A DNA stretch of 64,000 bases from Hypomesus transpacificus. Taxonomy: Eukaryota > Chordata > Actinopteri > Osmeriformes > Osmeridae. The position numbers were made by a program, and so were the translations under genes. Under the pieces are notes generated by a model. It made no database searches. It was given only the letters and a program-made list of their open reading frames with translations, and was not told the DNA's origin. Location: NCBI RefSeq assembly GCF_021917145.1, contig NC_061060.1, positions 11,102,506 to 11,166,505 on the forward strand. Reading direction: 5' to 3'. Numbering within the stretch: position 1 is the first letter of the stretch; each line of letters opens with the position of its first letter. Positions 33,040-42,829 of this stretch are shown here, piece after piece.

Positions 33040-34335
33040 AGGAGCAGACAAGGTGATACATTTAGCGAGAGAGCGGTTCTATCGCCCTTTATGCAGCGTG
33101 AGATAGAGGATTATGTGATCAGGAAATGTTCATGTATCAAACAGAAACACCCTTGCATTCCAGAGAAAGCTCCCATGGGTTCTATTACCACAAATGCACC
33201 TTTTGAACTACTCTCTGTAGATTATCTCCATCTTGAACCAAGTAAAGGGGGTTTTGAATATATTCTTGTTTTGGTTGATCATTTCACACGTTTCGCACAG
33301 GCATACCCAACAAAGAATAAATCGGGTAGCAGCTGAGAAAATCTTTCAAGATTTCATTCCTCGTTACGGATTTCCGGAGAAACTACATCACGACCAGGGA
33401 CGTGAGTTTGAAAACCATCTTTTCCAGAGACTTCAATAACTGGCTGGAATTTCCTACTCTAATTTCCTACTCCCTACCAATACAGAGGGGAACCCAGTGG
33501 AGTGACTGAACCGAACGCTGCTATGCTTCGGACACTGCAGGAAGAAAAAAGTCGGAGTGGAAAGAACACCTTCCAGATATAGGCTGGTCCACGCATACAA
33601 CTGCACAAGACATGAAGCAACGGGATACTCAGCATTTTTCTTGCTGTATGGAAGAGCCCCGCGCTTGCCAGTAGACCTTCTATTTTATCTTAAACCAGAA
33701 AGTGAGAAACAAACTCAAGAGACATTCGCACAAAAGTGGGCCGCAAGGATGCAGGAAGCATACAAAATTGCAGCCGAGAATAGTCAAAAGTCATCAGCAA
33801 AAGGGAAGAAGTGCTATGACAAAAGTATTACAGGTGCTACTATTAAGCCAGGTGACAGAGTGCTTGAGTGCTTGTAGGAACCTCAGAGAGAGGCGGCCCC
33901 AGCAAACTGCGATCATATTGGGAGCAAAAGGTGCACCGAGTCGTAGACAGAGTGGGCGATGGACCTGTGTACAAGATCCAAGCTGAAACGGGAGACAGAA
34001 CCCTCTGTGTCCTACACCGGAATCTTCTTTTACATGTGAATGACTTACATCTCGAAGTAGATCATCCCATCAATCCTGTGAAAACAAATACAAAGGAAAA
34101 GCAAAAGACTGACCACGAAAAAAATGAAACCGACCCTGAAAATTCAGACGAGGAGGAATTCTTATACGTACGTCGATACTTACCTCGGTTCTGTGTCACC
34201 AACATCAAAAATGAAAATACCCATCCCAAAAAAAGTATAAAGTTAAGAGTTTTGGCACGGGAGTTCCAACCCCAAAGGCAAGAACAGGACGAACCAGAGC
34301 TAACAGCGGACCTGAGGAGGAAGAGACAGTGCTGA
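33040..34335 (+). pseudogene. Gypsy integrase, multiply frameshifted
   Basis: Four open pieces in different phases (33091-33336, 33233-33439, 33557-33877, 33868-34335) together cover the zinc finger, DDE core and basic tail of a Gypsy integrase. Frame changes near 33330, a stop at 33437 and a frame change near 33870 make it non-functional. The usual role is inserting retrotransposon cDNA. No protease or reverse transcriptase is seen upstream. Confidence 0.75.
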
Positions 34336-34758
34336 AGCCTAAAGCCCAACCCTAAGTAGCCTACATGACTGTGGGCCCAAAATGGCAGAGAGAACAGAAG
34401 GTGAACCTGAGGCGGCACAGGAAAATGAAATTCTGGAAGAGTACTTAGAGAACTGTTAATTTATAATAGCTTTGGGGATCCATCTTATCAGCCATGGAAG
34501 TATGGTGCTAATTCTGCGATTCAAACGCCAACCTGTTTACAGACATCCCAAGTCTTCCGGAAGTTCCGCGTGCAATGGCCATTTATGTTCGAAACAAGTG
34601 CATATCGCGCGTCCAGATTGCGTCCCGGGGGGGGGGGGTGTTACGAGCTGGTTGAGGGGGTACATCATGCGTGCGGATTGCGTCCCAGGGGGGGGGCACC
34701 TCCCGGAAACGAGTCTCTGCAAGTTGGGATGTCTGCGTTTAATGCCTAGTAATGTACT

Positions 34759-35009
34759 GGGCTGCGTTTCCCGAAAGCGTCGTAAGCCTAAGTTGATCGT
34801 AGAATTCATCGTAGGACGAAGCCTAGTTTTACGGGCCGTTCCCAAAGACATCGTAGCTAAAGTGTGTCTTGAAAATTCGTAACTCTTGAAAGCGCATAGA
34901 TTAGCTCACACTATACGCACATGTTTGGGAAACGCACGTAAGAAATATCGATGGTTTAGTTTTTTGCTCGATAGTTGCTACGATCCATCGTTATCTGGAA
35001 ACGCAGCCC
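34759..35009. mobile_element. MITE with GGGCTGCGTTTCC terminal repeats
   Basis: The 251-bp block begins GGGCTGCGTTTCCCGAAAG and ends TCTGGAAACGCAGCCC, an inverted repeat. It has internal CGTAG/CTACG pairs and no coding. It lies inside the Gypsy remnant, so it is the younger insertion. Confidence 0.75.
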
Positions 35010-35190
35010 AGGCATGTCAAATTTACCCAGGACTCAGTTAATATTCCAGACCAGTAGTATGGACTTATTAGACACTGACAATTTGACGGCAGACTTGACT
35101 AGTAAGCGTAGATGTCAGGAGACTCATAAAAGTAGGGGAGAGTGTAGCGGGTTGAATATTTAGCGTTTAATAAGTGAAATCTTGGCACCC

Positions 35191-35464
35191 CTTTATTTAT
35201 GGAGCTAGAAAGCTGACAAAAGTATCAGAATTTGAATATGAAAGATCTGAAATATTTGTGTGTCGGATTTCATAAAACTGTAATGTTTTGCTGTTGAATA
35301 GCCTGGGCCTATATCATATCTGAATTAGTTGTATGCTGAATTTAAAAAATCTGAATTATTTTGATACAGAAATACACATTTTTGAAATTCAGATTGCGTG
35401 AACTCAGATTTTGTCTGAACTAGGCCAAAGGTGAAACAGCTTGCTGTCACAGGGAAAAGTAGAC
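35191..35464 (+). repeat. Repeat shared with the palindrome spacer at 62392-62695
   Basis: From 'tatggagctagaaagctgac' to 'gaaacagcttgctgtcacag', the block matches the 62392-62695 segment with scattered changes and small deletions. It starts just after the inferred start of the Gypsy LTR. Its right end matches the junction of the large palindrome. Confidence 0.75.
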
Positions 35465-35489
35465 GATTTCAGAACGACTGAACTTTACC

Positions 35490-35908
35490 TCAGAACAAAT
35501 TATTTTGGGGGGGCCAGCTCTGGCCAGTCTTTTATTTGGGGTGGCATTGATTGTCAAAAACTAAAATGTTAAAACTCACACACTGCGTCCAGAGCAGCAG
35601 TTTTCTAACGGTATCCAGTGGTTAGCTGCTAGTCTCCATTGAAGCGCTGTCAGAATGCAGGTACATTGATTTGCGTCTTGCGCTGTTGATGGGGGCGTGG
35701 CCCAACATGTTGCGAATATGAGGCTTGTAGCGTAAGTGACAAATGACAATATAAGACGACTTTATAAAACTACTAATGCAATTATTTCAGCCTTATACCG
35801 TTTCTGTTCAGGAGGGTTTCAAAAAAAAAAAAAAAGGCAGGGGGGCCATTCTCTGACCAATGGTGGCCGTGGCCCCCCCTGGCCACCATGTAGCTACACC
35901 CCTGTAAG
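35490..35908. mobile_element. Possible hAT-like MITE
   Basis: The left side has 'ttttgggggggccagctctggcc' and the right side 'ggccccccctggccaccatgtagctacacccctg'. These are G-rich and C-rich ends that partly mirror each other. The exact terminal repeat is not clear. No open frame of interest. Confidence 0.35.
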
Positions 35909-35929
35909 AGTTGCTCTACATTAGACATT

Positions 35930-36223
35930 CTGCGGGCACGTTTCCAGGCAACTTTTCTTGACGTAATCAAATAACTGGGGTGTTAGTTTACCCATTACGG
36001 ATTGGTTTCAAACTTGGCTAAAATCTGGAAAACAAATTATATGAAAAAGTTGGTAGTATGAGCCAGGTTCAAGAATAGAACAAAAAATATTGGGGGAGAT
36101 AGTTTTAGATATGTTGACATGTTGACTGGAGTTTTTAAAATAAAAACGACCAGACGTGTGGGGTAGCAAATCGGAAATACAATACCACCTACATCCACCA
36201 GGGCCGTTGCCTCAAGCCCCCAC
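35930..36223 (-). repeat. Dispersed repeat R1, copy 2 (reverse)
   Basis: The reverse complement of 29861-30117, with the same 'ataccacc.acatccacc' and 'attgggggagatagtt' signatures. Extends past the core with a sequence matching 'agttgcctggaaac' of copy 3. Confidence 0.75.
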
Positions 36224-36357
36224 CAGAGAATATCTCTGCCATAGAGATAATAAAAAACTGACTCTTTATTATGTCTATGGTCTCTGCCCCCACTTGGTTT
36301 TCTAAGCTCTTTGCTCCAAGCCACTAGATGTCACTGCTGTTACCTAATCAAAGAGAG

Positions 36358-36402
36358 GAAGAGTCATGTGATCAACCCATGATCAAATGCGGAAGTTGCA
36401 TT
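36358..36402 (+). promoter_or_regulatory. Candidate proximal promoter elements of vma21
   Basis: About 90-130 bp before the vma21 start codon lie GTCATGTGAT (E-box resembling the TFEB/CLEAR type, with one change) and GCGGAAGTTG (ETS-like). There is no TATA box. A CLEAR-like site would suit a V-ATPase assembly factor, but function is inferred only. Confidence 0.35.
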
Positions 36403-36488
36403 TTGAGTTCTATGAGGAACAGTCTCATTAAATTTATTATAGCACACCATAGTAAAGAGAGAACCAGCTAGAGTTATTGATCTTTGCC

Positions 36489-37154
36489 ATGGACGGTTTG
36501 GCCAAAACATCGCATAGCAGCACCTCTGGTGCAGCGCCGGATTTCAGAGGGTAAGAAACCCATGAGATTATCTGTTGACAAAAGCGGGTGTTCCAGCGTG
36601 CATTTGTATCTTTCCTTTTAGCAAATAGAATTAACATTGAGTTGTTTGTCTGATTTGCTTATATTTGGTTTGTGCAATCATAGTCGATTCTTTAGAACAT
36701 TATAATTACTGATTTAAGTAAGTTTTTAAATGCCTTCTCATGTCTTTCCCTTTCACCCCCAGTAATGAGAGTTCCCTGGTTTCTGCCCTCAAAACTCTCC
36801 TCTTCTTCACCGTCCTGATGGTCACTGTGCCCATTGGCTTATACTTCGCATCAAAGGCTTATATATTTGAAGGTAGTGACCCTTCCAGACTAGCATCCTT
36901 TTGAAAATACCTTTGTGCAGTGTGCATATTGCCTGCAATCTAGGGTCAAGTGTTTCTTGTCTAATTTTCAACAATAATAAGTAATTGATTTAGTGTCTGT
37001 TCAATACCTCCTAGGTACAATGAAGATGTCCAATTCAGACAGCTACTTCTATGCTGCCATTGTTGCCGTGCTTGCCGTGCACATAGTCCTGGCTCTGTTT
37101 GTGTATGTAGCCTGGAATGAAGGACCACCCAAAAGCAAAGGCAAACATGACTAA
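36489..37154 (+). CDS. vma21: Vacuolar ATPase assembly integral membrane protein VMA21
   Basis: Exons 36489-36550, 36763-36872 and 37015-37154, with donors GTAAGA and GTAGTG, acceptors CCCCCAG and CCTCCTAG, and phases in agreement; 103 aa against 101 in human as I recall. Two membrane helices are clear: about residues 28-48 (LKTLLFFTVLMVTVPIGLYF) and 66-86 (AAIVAVLAVHIVLALFVYVA). Conserved family stretches include NESSL, KAYIFEG, NSDSYFYAA and YVAWNEG. VMA21 is an ER chaperone that helps assemble the V0 sector of the proton pump; the lysine-rich end (KSKGKHD) is in the position of the retrieval signal. The gene is intact and flanked by repeats on both sides. Confidence 0.97.
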
Positions 37155-37719
37155 CCTGGAGTCTGCTACACCCCGACCACCAGACCATAAGTGAGAGCAG
37201 GGGGCAGTCACACCCACACCCCCCCCGTCCTCATCACGACTCCCCAGCCCAAACCTAGGACCATCGGTCCTGGGGGGTCCTTCTCTCTGGGAGTCCAGCC
37301 TCAGTTGTTTCTCCGGTGTTGACAGGAAGTCCATGCTTCTTGTAGAAAAACAGTTTACCTGTTTTCTATTTAACGGTGACACCTTTCTGTCTCTGTGCTG
37401 CTCTCTAGTAAAGGCTGTGTCCTCATGTACACCCTGTAATTGAAAGGTGTAGATTGATACAATGTTTAGCTACAGTGGTAGCTAAATGGGAAACCCCTTT
37501 TGTTAGTTTTTTTTGTTTACAACACGCTAATACAGTTGTGATCTGATTATTTTGTCTCTGTAAATGTTATTTATGTGACTTGGTATTCCGTCATGACCCG
37601 TAAATCGAGTATTAGAACTGTAGCATTATTAAGATACTCCTGCTGTTTTTTTCTCATTGTGATTCCCTGTGGATATTTGGTTTTCTAGAAAAAAACTAAA
37701 ATGTCTTACTTTACCAAAT

Positions 37720-37725
37720 AATAAA
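37720..37725 (+). terminator. Polyadenylation signal AATAAA of vma21
   Basis: AATAAA lies 566 bp after the vma21 stop codon in an AT-rich 3' UTR. It is the first canonical hexamer on the plus strand that I noticed after the gene. Confidence 0.6.
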
Positions 37726-37952
37726 GGGAAAAATATTTGTATTTCAAATGTTGCTTGCTTTTCCTCTCTTTCATTCAAATATGACTGAATGTATTCCAGT
37801 GAACAGAACTAAATAGCATTTAGCATAGGTTGGCCGGAACATGAAACGGAGTAAATCATTAGTGATCTTTTTAATGTTATATCTGTCACACAACCTCGCC
37901 CCAGAAAACATCAAACACTGGAGAGGCTGGGAACAGGATAGGATCATCTTTA

Positions 37953-40350
37953 CACCGCATTCCAAATTATTATGCAAATTAGATATTTATCTGATTTTCC
38001 TTAATAGTCGATTTAAATGTCAGTCAGTATAATTTCCAAGTCATCAACCGTTAGAGTATATTTTGAATTTTACTGAACAAACCTCCCTATGATAATAGTA
38101 TTTTTTTCCCAAATAATTCAAAATGCAGTGTTCCAAATTATGCACAACAGAGTTTCAAAACATTTCATAGGTTGTAAAGAACTGAAAATGGTCATTTGTT
38201 GAATTTGCAGCATTAGGAGGTCATATTTACTGAAATCAAAAGCTATTTCAATCAAAAACATCTTAACAGAGCAAGTTATGTTAACATAGGCCCCCTTCTT
38301 TGATATTACCTTCACAGTTCTTGAATCCATTGAACTTGTGAGTTTTTGGAGAGTTTCTGCTTGAATTTCTTCGCACAATGTTAGAATAGCTCCCCAGAGC
38401 TGCGGTTTTGATGCAAACTGCCTCCCACCCTCAGATCTTTTGCTTGTGGATGCTCCAAAAGGTTCTCAATAGGGTTGAGGTCAGGGGAGGATGGTGGCCA
38501 CACCATGAGTTTCTCTCCTTTTATACCCATAGCAGCCAATGACAGGTATTCTTTGCAGCATAACATGGTGCATTGTCATGCATGAAGGTGATTTTGCTAT
38601 TGAAGGCACGGTTCTTCTTTTTGTACCATGGAGGAAAGTGGTCAGTCAGAAACTATATATACCTTGCAGAGGTAATTTTCACACCTTCAGGGACCCTAAA
38701 GGGGCTTACCAGCTCTCTCCCCATGATTCCGGCCCAAAACATAACTCTGCCACCTCTCTGCTGACGTTGCAGCCTTGTTGGGACATGGTGGCCATCCACT
38801 ATTCCATCCAGGGTTGCATGGCACTCATCAGTAAACAAATTTGAAATTTGACCGTTTGAAAATGAGTCTTCATGTATTTCTGGGGCCATTGTAGAGCAGT
38901 GAGCCCAGTCTGCTTGTGAGCATTGGTTAGGGGTGGCCGAATAGTAGGTTTATGCACAACTGGAAGCCTCTGGAGGATCCTAGCAAGCAAGCAAAATGTA
39001 TTTATAGAGCACTTTAAACTCCAAAGTGAACACAAAGTGCTGTACAGTAAAACAATAAATGAATACATAAAAGCCCTAAATACAAAAACTCACACATCTC
39101 ATACATTACAAATAAAAAAACAATAACACACCATACAAAAGACCTGATACCATCTATATAACCAGACATTAATTTTCAATTTCAGCTTCCAAAGGCCAAA
39201 GCACAGAGGTGGGTTTTAAGAAGAGACTTAAAAACAGGCAGTGAAGCTGCCTGTTTAATGTGTAGGGGTAAATCGTTCCACAATTTTGAAACTGCTTCCG
39301 CAAAAGCACAATCCCCTTTAAGCTTGCGCTTTGTTTTAGGCACACTTAGGAGCAGTTTATCGGCTGACCTGAGAGAACGGGTGGGTCTATAGGGATGTAA
39401 CAGCTCAGAGATGTAAACGGTGGCAAGGTAATTTAGGCCTTTAAAAGCAAATAAAATAATCTTAAAATGGATCCTTTGATATATAGGGAGCCAATGGAGT
39501 GAAGATAAAACCGGGGAATTGTGCGTGTATTTATGTGTTCCAGTTGAAAGACGTGCAGCAGCGTTTTGTACCAACTTGAGACGAGCGGTAGAGGACCCAC
39601 TGACCCCCACATACAATGCATTACAATAATCCAATCTAGTGGTGACAAAGGCATGGATTACTGTCTAAAAATGTTGCCTAGACAGAAATGGCTTTACTTT
39701 GGCCAATTGCCTCAAATGAAAAAAAACTTGTTTTAACCACTGACCTAATCTGTCTGTCCAGTTTAAGGTCAGGGTCAATTTCAACCCCTAGGTTAGTGAT
39801 TGTTGGCTTACACCTTGAGGTTTGTGGCACTCCAAAGGCACCAGCAGCTTCAAACACCTGTTTGCTGCTTTGTAATGGCATTTTACCCCCTGCTCTCTTA
39901 ATCCGATGAATTTGTCTAGCAGAAACCTTCCTCCTTATGCCTTTATCTGCACAAACCCATCTGTGCTCTGAATCAGACACAAATCTCTTCACAGTTTGAT
40001 GATCACGCTTATGTTTTTGTGAAATGTCTATTGTTTTCATACCTTGTCCAAGGCATTGCACTATTTGACACTTTTCTTCAGCAGAGATCCTTTTTCTTTC
40101 CCATATTGCCTGAAACCTGTGGCCTTCTTAATAATATGGAAGTAAGTAACTAAGTAAGTAACTAATTAAGTAGTTTTCCTTTAATTGGGCTCACCTGGCA
40201 AACTAATTATCACAGGTGTCTGAGATTGATTTCAGTGATCCAAAGAGCCCTGAGACACAATAACATACATGATGCGGAAGATGTGTAATTGAAAAAAAAA
40301 CGTGTTTATAACACTTAAATACAATTTGCATAATAATTTGGAACATGGTG
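37953..40350 (-). mobile_element. Degenerate Tc1/mariner-like element with an L2 LINE inside
   Basis: The ends CACCGCATTCCAAATTATTA and the inverse of CACCATGTTCCAAATTATTA are each followed inward by TGCAAATT. Minus-strand transposase pieces are 'LGQGMKTIDISQKHKRD' (HTH, near 40040), 'GGRVMFWAGIMGREL' (near 38730) and 'WPPSSPDLNPIENL' (catalytic E region, near 38490). Between the first and second pieces a LINE (38980-39830) is inserted. The element is not functional. Confidence 0.82.
38980..39830 (-). mobile_element. L2-type LINE, 3' fragment nested in a Tc1-like element
   Basis: Minus-strand translation has 'MDYCNALYVGVSGSSTARLK', 'VQNAAARLSTGT' and 'SSLHWLPIYQRIHFKI', then 'LWNDLPLHIKQAASLPVFKS': the end of an L2-clade reverse transcriptase with C-terminal tail. 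About 150 codons are open without a break (39182-39634). The 3' end has 'gctctataaatacattttgcttgcttgc'. The surrounding Tc1-like sequence continues on both sides. Confidence 0.85.
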
Positions 40351-41722
40351 AATATCTGCACCACTGGTGATGTGTGAAGATGTTATACTTTGTGCCACCA
40401 CCAGAGGACAGGCTTTCTTCCAAACTGCTATCACTTGTGTGTCCTCACTGGACCAGACACCTGCTGTGGGCCGGAGAAAAAGAAATGGGATAACAAAGTA
40501 AGTTGCAGCTCAGTTTGATAAAACAATAAGTGAAATGTTCCAGCTTTTCACTTTTGATTCTGTCACAAAATACAATAACACAAGATCAAATGTGGCATCT
40601 AAACATTCCTCTCAAACTCAAGGCCTCTTCTGCCCATTTACCTTACCTTTCCTCTGGGGTTCCACACTTCCTGGTACTGTTGCGTAAAAGGACTGGCATG
40701 TGAAATAGAGTCTGGCAGCGATGCACATAACATGTTTATTTCTGTTCAAGCACAACAGTCTTGTTATTAACAAAGTGACATGTTAACAGAGAGTGATGGT
40801 CCATACTCCTTTACATGCCTTAACTGTGAACATACAGTACTGACTCAATCAGAGTGCCCTGACACCTGAAAGGGATGTTGCTGTCAAAGTGTTATGGAGT
40901 ACAGGGGTTCTCAGAATGTCTTGTCTGGATTCAGTAGTGAACAATAATTTGTTTTCAAATAGATGGGGATATCTGATTTTTACACATTAAGACAGCAAGG
41001 AAAGACAAAAAAATAGAAAGAAATACTTCACATATTATAACTATTTAGGCATGTTTTACCTTTCTGTTGTTAGCTGAGAAATTAATGCATATGTTCTGCA
41101 TATGTTATAACAGATGGATCTGCTGATGTGTAAATAGGCCAGGAGGTTTAAAATATGCCATGTTAAAAAAGTAACAGAAATGTACCACAGAATTGTGTCT
41201 AATGAAGATAATAAATGTTCAAACCAATATTTTTCAGATGTCTTTTGTATGTAACTCATAAAGTGTAAAGTTTGTGTTGATATGGAGTAACAAAGAAAAT
41301 CTGAGCTTGAAAATCTGTGTTCTCTGACCATGAAGTTCCATCTGATGGAATAAATATCATCATATACCTTAATCAAAAATGTGAATAAATACAAAAACAG
41401 TACATTCCACTTATAATTTCAAAAGTTCAGTTCCAGTAAAAATAGAGGACGATTTAAGATGTCTAAGATCCCAAGACGTCAAACCCAAAGGGATTGTCCT
41501 CGCAAAACCCTATTGGCTTCCACAGATAGCATTTTAGCACACAACATTATGGTGACAGCTGTCACTCCCCTTGGAGACTGAATGGGTCAAAGCTCTACCA
41601 TTTCCAATGTGTGTGTGTGTGTGTGTGTGTGTGGAGGGGGGGGATGCTTGTGGTTTGACACCCCAGAATGTTTAAGAGGCAACACTAGACCCCTCGACAG
41701 CAACCCTAGACCATCAGACTTC
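40351..41722. other. Intergenic region / 3' flank of the alpha connexin
   Basis: AT-rich sequence, likely including the 3' UTR of the minus-strand connexin that ends at 41723. There is a GT microsatellite at 41609-41632 followed by poly-G. No gene is supported. Confidence 0.5.
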
Positions 41723-42829
41723 TCAGATCTTCAGATCATCTATTCTGGTCTTGTTGTTGCTGTGTTTGGCGTGACGGTTGGACTTGGCCATGCTGGGTGA
41801 CCCTGGAGCTGATCCCCCCACACTCCCTGCTCCCCCCTTTTTCCCTTTCAGATCCATATCCTCTGGCTTGCTGCTGCTTCTCTCCACCGCCAGGTTATCC
41901 TTGTTCTGCTTGTAGGCAGCCTTGCTGTGGTACGGCTGGTAGGCGGAGTCTGTTTCCTCTGACAGGGGAGAGAGGTTGTAGGAGGGCACCGGGGGGTAAG
42001 CAGGCTGCACCGTGTGGTGGTGACTGTGGAAGTAGTCGTCGTAGCTGGGCACGAAAGGCACGGCTGTTTCGCTGGGCTCCTTGGTGATAAACTCAGAGGA
42101 GACCTGCTTGCGGTGGTACCGAAGGCCCTGTCGACACTTGGTGAAGCCCAGGTGGTACATCTCAATGAGGTTAAGGAACAAGGACAGGCTGGCCACTCCT
42201 AACATGAAGATGATGAAGATGGTTTTCTCTGTGGGGCGTGAGATGTAGCAGTTCACTGTGTTGGGACAGGGTGAGCGGTCACAGGTGTAAAGGGGCTTGA
42301 GCTGGAAGCCGTAGAGAAGGTACTGCGCCACAATGAAGCCAACCTCGAACAGCGTCTTGAAGATTATGTTGAAGACGTAGGTGCGCAAAAGCTCCCCCTG
42401 CAGGCGGACTCTGCCCTTGTCATCCCTGACGAAGGGTTTCCTGCTGCTCTTAACCTCCATGATGAACTGCTGCTTCTCAGTGTTCTGCGCCTGCTCTTTC
42501 TCCCTCTGCTTCTGCTTCTCCTCCATCCTTACCAGGTGGAGGATGTGGCCCAGGTAGATCAGACTGGGCGTTGAGACGAAGATGATCTGCAGGACCCAGA
42601 AGCGCACATGCGAGATGGGGAACGTGACATCGTAGCAGACGTTCTCGCAACCGGGCTGCTTGGTGTCGCAGGTGAAGCCTGACTGCTCATCACCCCAGAC
42701 CTTCTCGGCTGCGGCACTGAGGACCAGGATGCGGAAGATGAAAAGGACGGTCAGCCAGACCTTGCCCACCACCGTGGAGTGCTCCTGGGCCTTTTCCAGC
42801 AGCTTTCCCAGCAGGTTCCAGTCACCCAT
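41723..42829 (-). CDS. Gap junction alpha connexin (GJA3/Cx46-like), 368 aa
   Basis: A single coding exon. The start is [20 protein letters not shown], with a splice acceptor CCGCTGCAG two bases before the ATG, the usual connexin layout with a 5' non-coding exon. Four membrane helices lie near residues 20-40, 77-97, 155-180 and 210-230. The first extracellular loop has [12 protein letters not shown] and the second [12 protein letters not shown], the conserved cysteine triplets that join two hemichannels. '[16 protein letters not shown]' marks helix 4. The end RIDDLKI resembles the PDZ-type tails of GJA3 and GJA8 (DLAI, DLTV). Alpha type; GJA3 is closest by eye, but a fish-specific alpha connexin (Cx39.9 type) is possible. 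Confidence 0.93.
   Translation of the reverse strand: MGDWNLLGKLLEKAQEHSTVVGKVWLTVLFIFRILVLSAAAEKVWGDEQSGFTCDTKQPGCENVCYDVTFPISHVRFWVLQIIFVSTPSLIYLGHILHLVRMEEKQKQREKEQAQNTEKQQFIMEVKSSRKPFVRDDKGRVRLQGELLRTYVFNIIFKTLFEVGFIVAQYLLYGFQLKPLYTCDRSPCPNTVNCYISRPTEKTIFIIFMLGVASLSLFLNLIEMYHLGFTKCRQGLRYHRKQVSSEFITKEPSETAVPFVPSYDDYFHSHHHTVQPAYPPVPSYNLSPLSEETDSAYQPYHSKAAYKQNKDNLAVERSSSKPEDMDLKGKKGGAGSVGGSAPGSPSMAKSNRHAKHSNNKTRIDDLKI

Larger units (their letters stand above)
32985..35190 (+). mobile_element. Ty3/Gypsy LTR retrotransposon remnant, integrase region
   Basis: From about 33020 the translation has an HHCC zinc finger ([12 protein letters not shown], then CSC) and an integrase core ('[15 protein letters not shown]', '[13 protein letters not shown]', '[15 protein letters not shown]'). 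Next come 'YGRAPRLPVDLLF' and a C-terminal tail. Near 35136 a purine tract 'agtaggggagag' is followed by TGTAGCGGGTT, which looks like a polypurine tract and the start of a 3' LTR. Upstream pol and gag are absent. It also carries a nested MITE (34759-35009). Confidence 0.75.
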
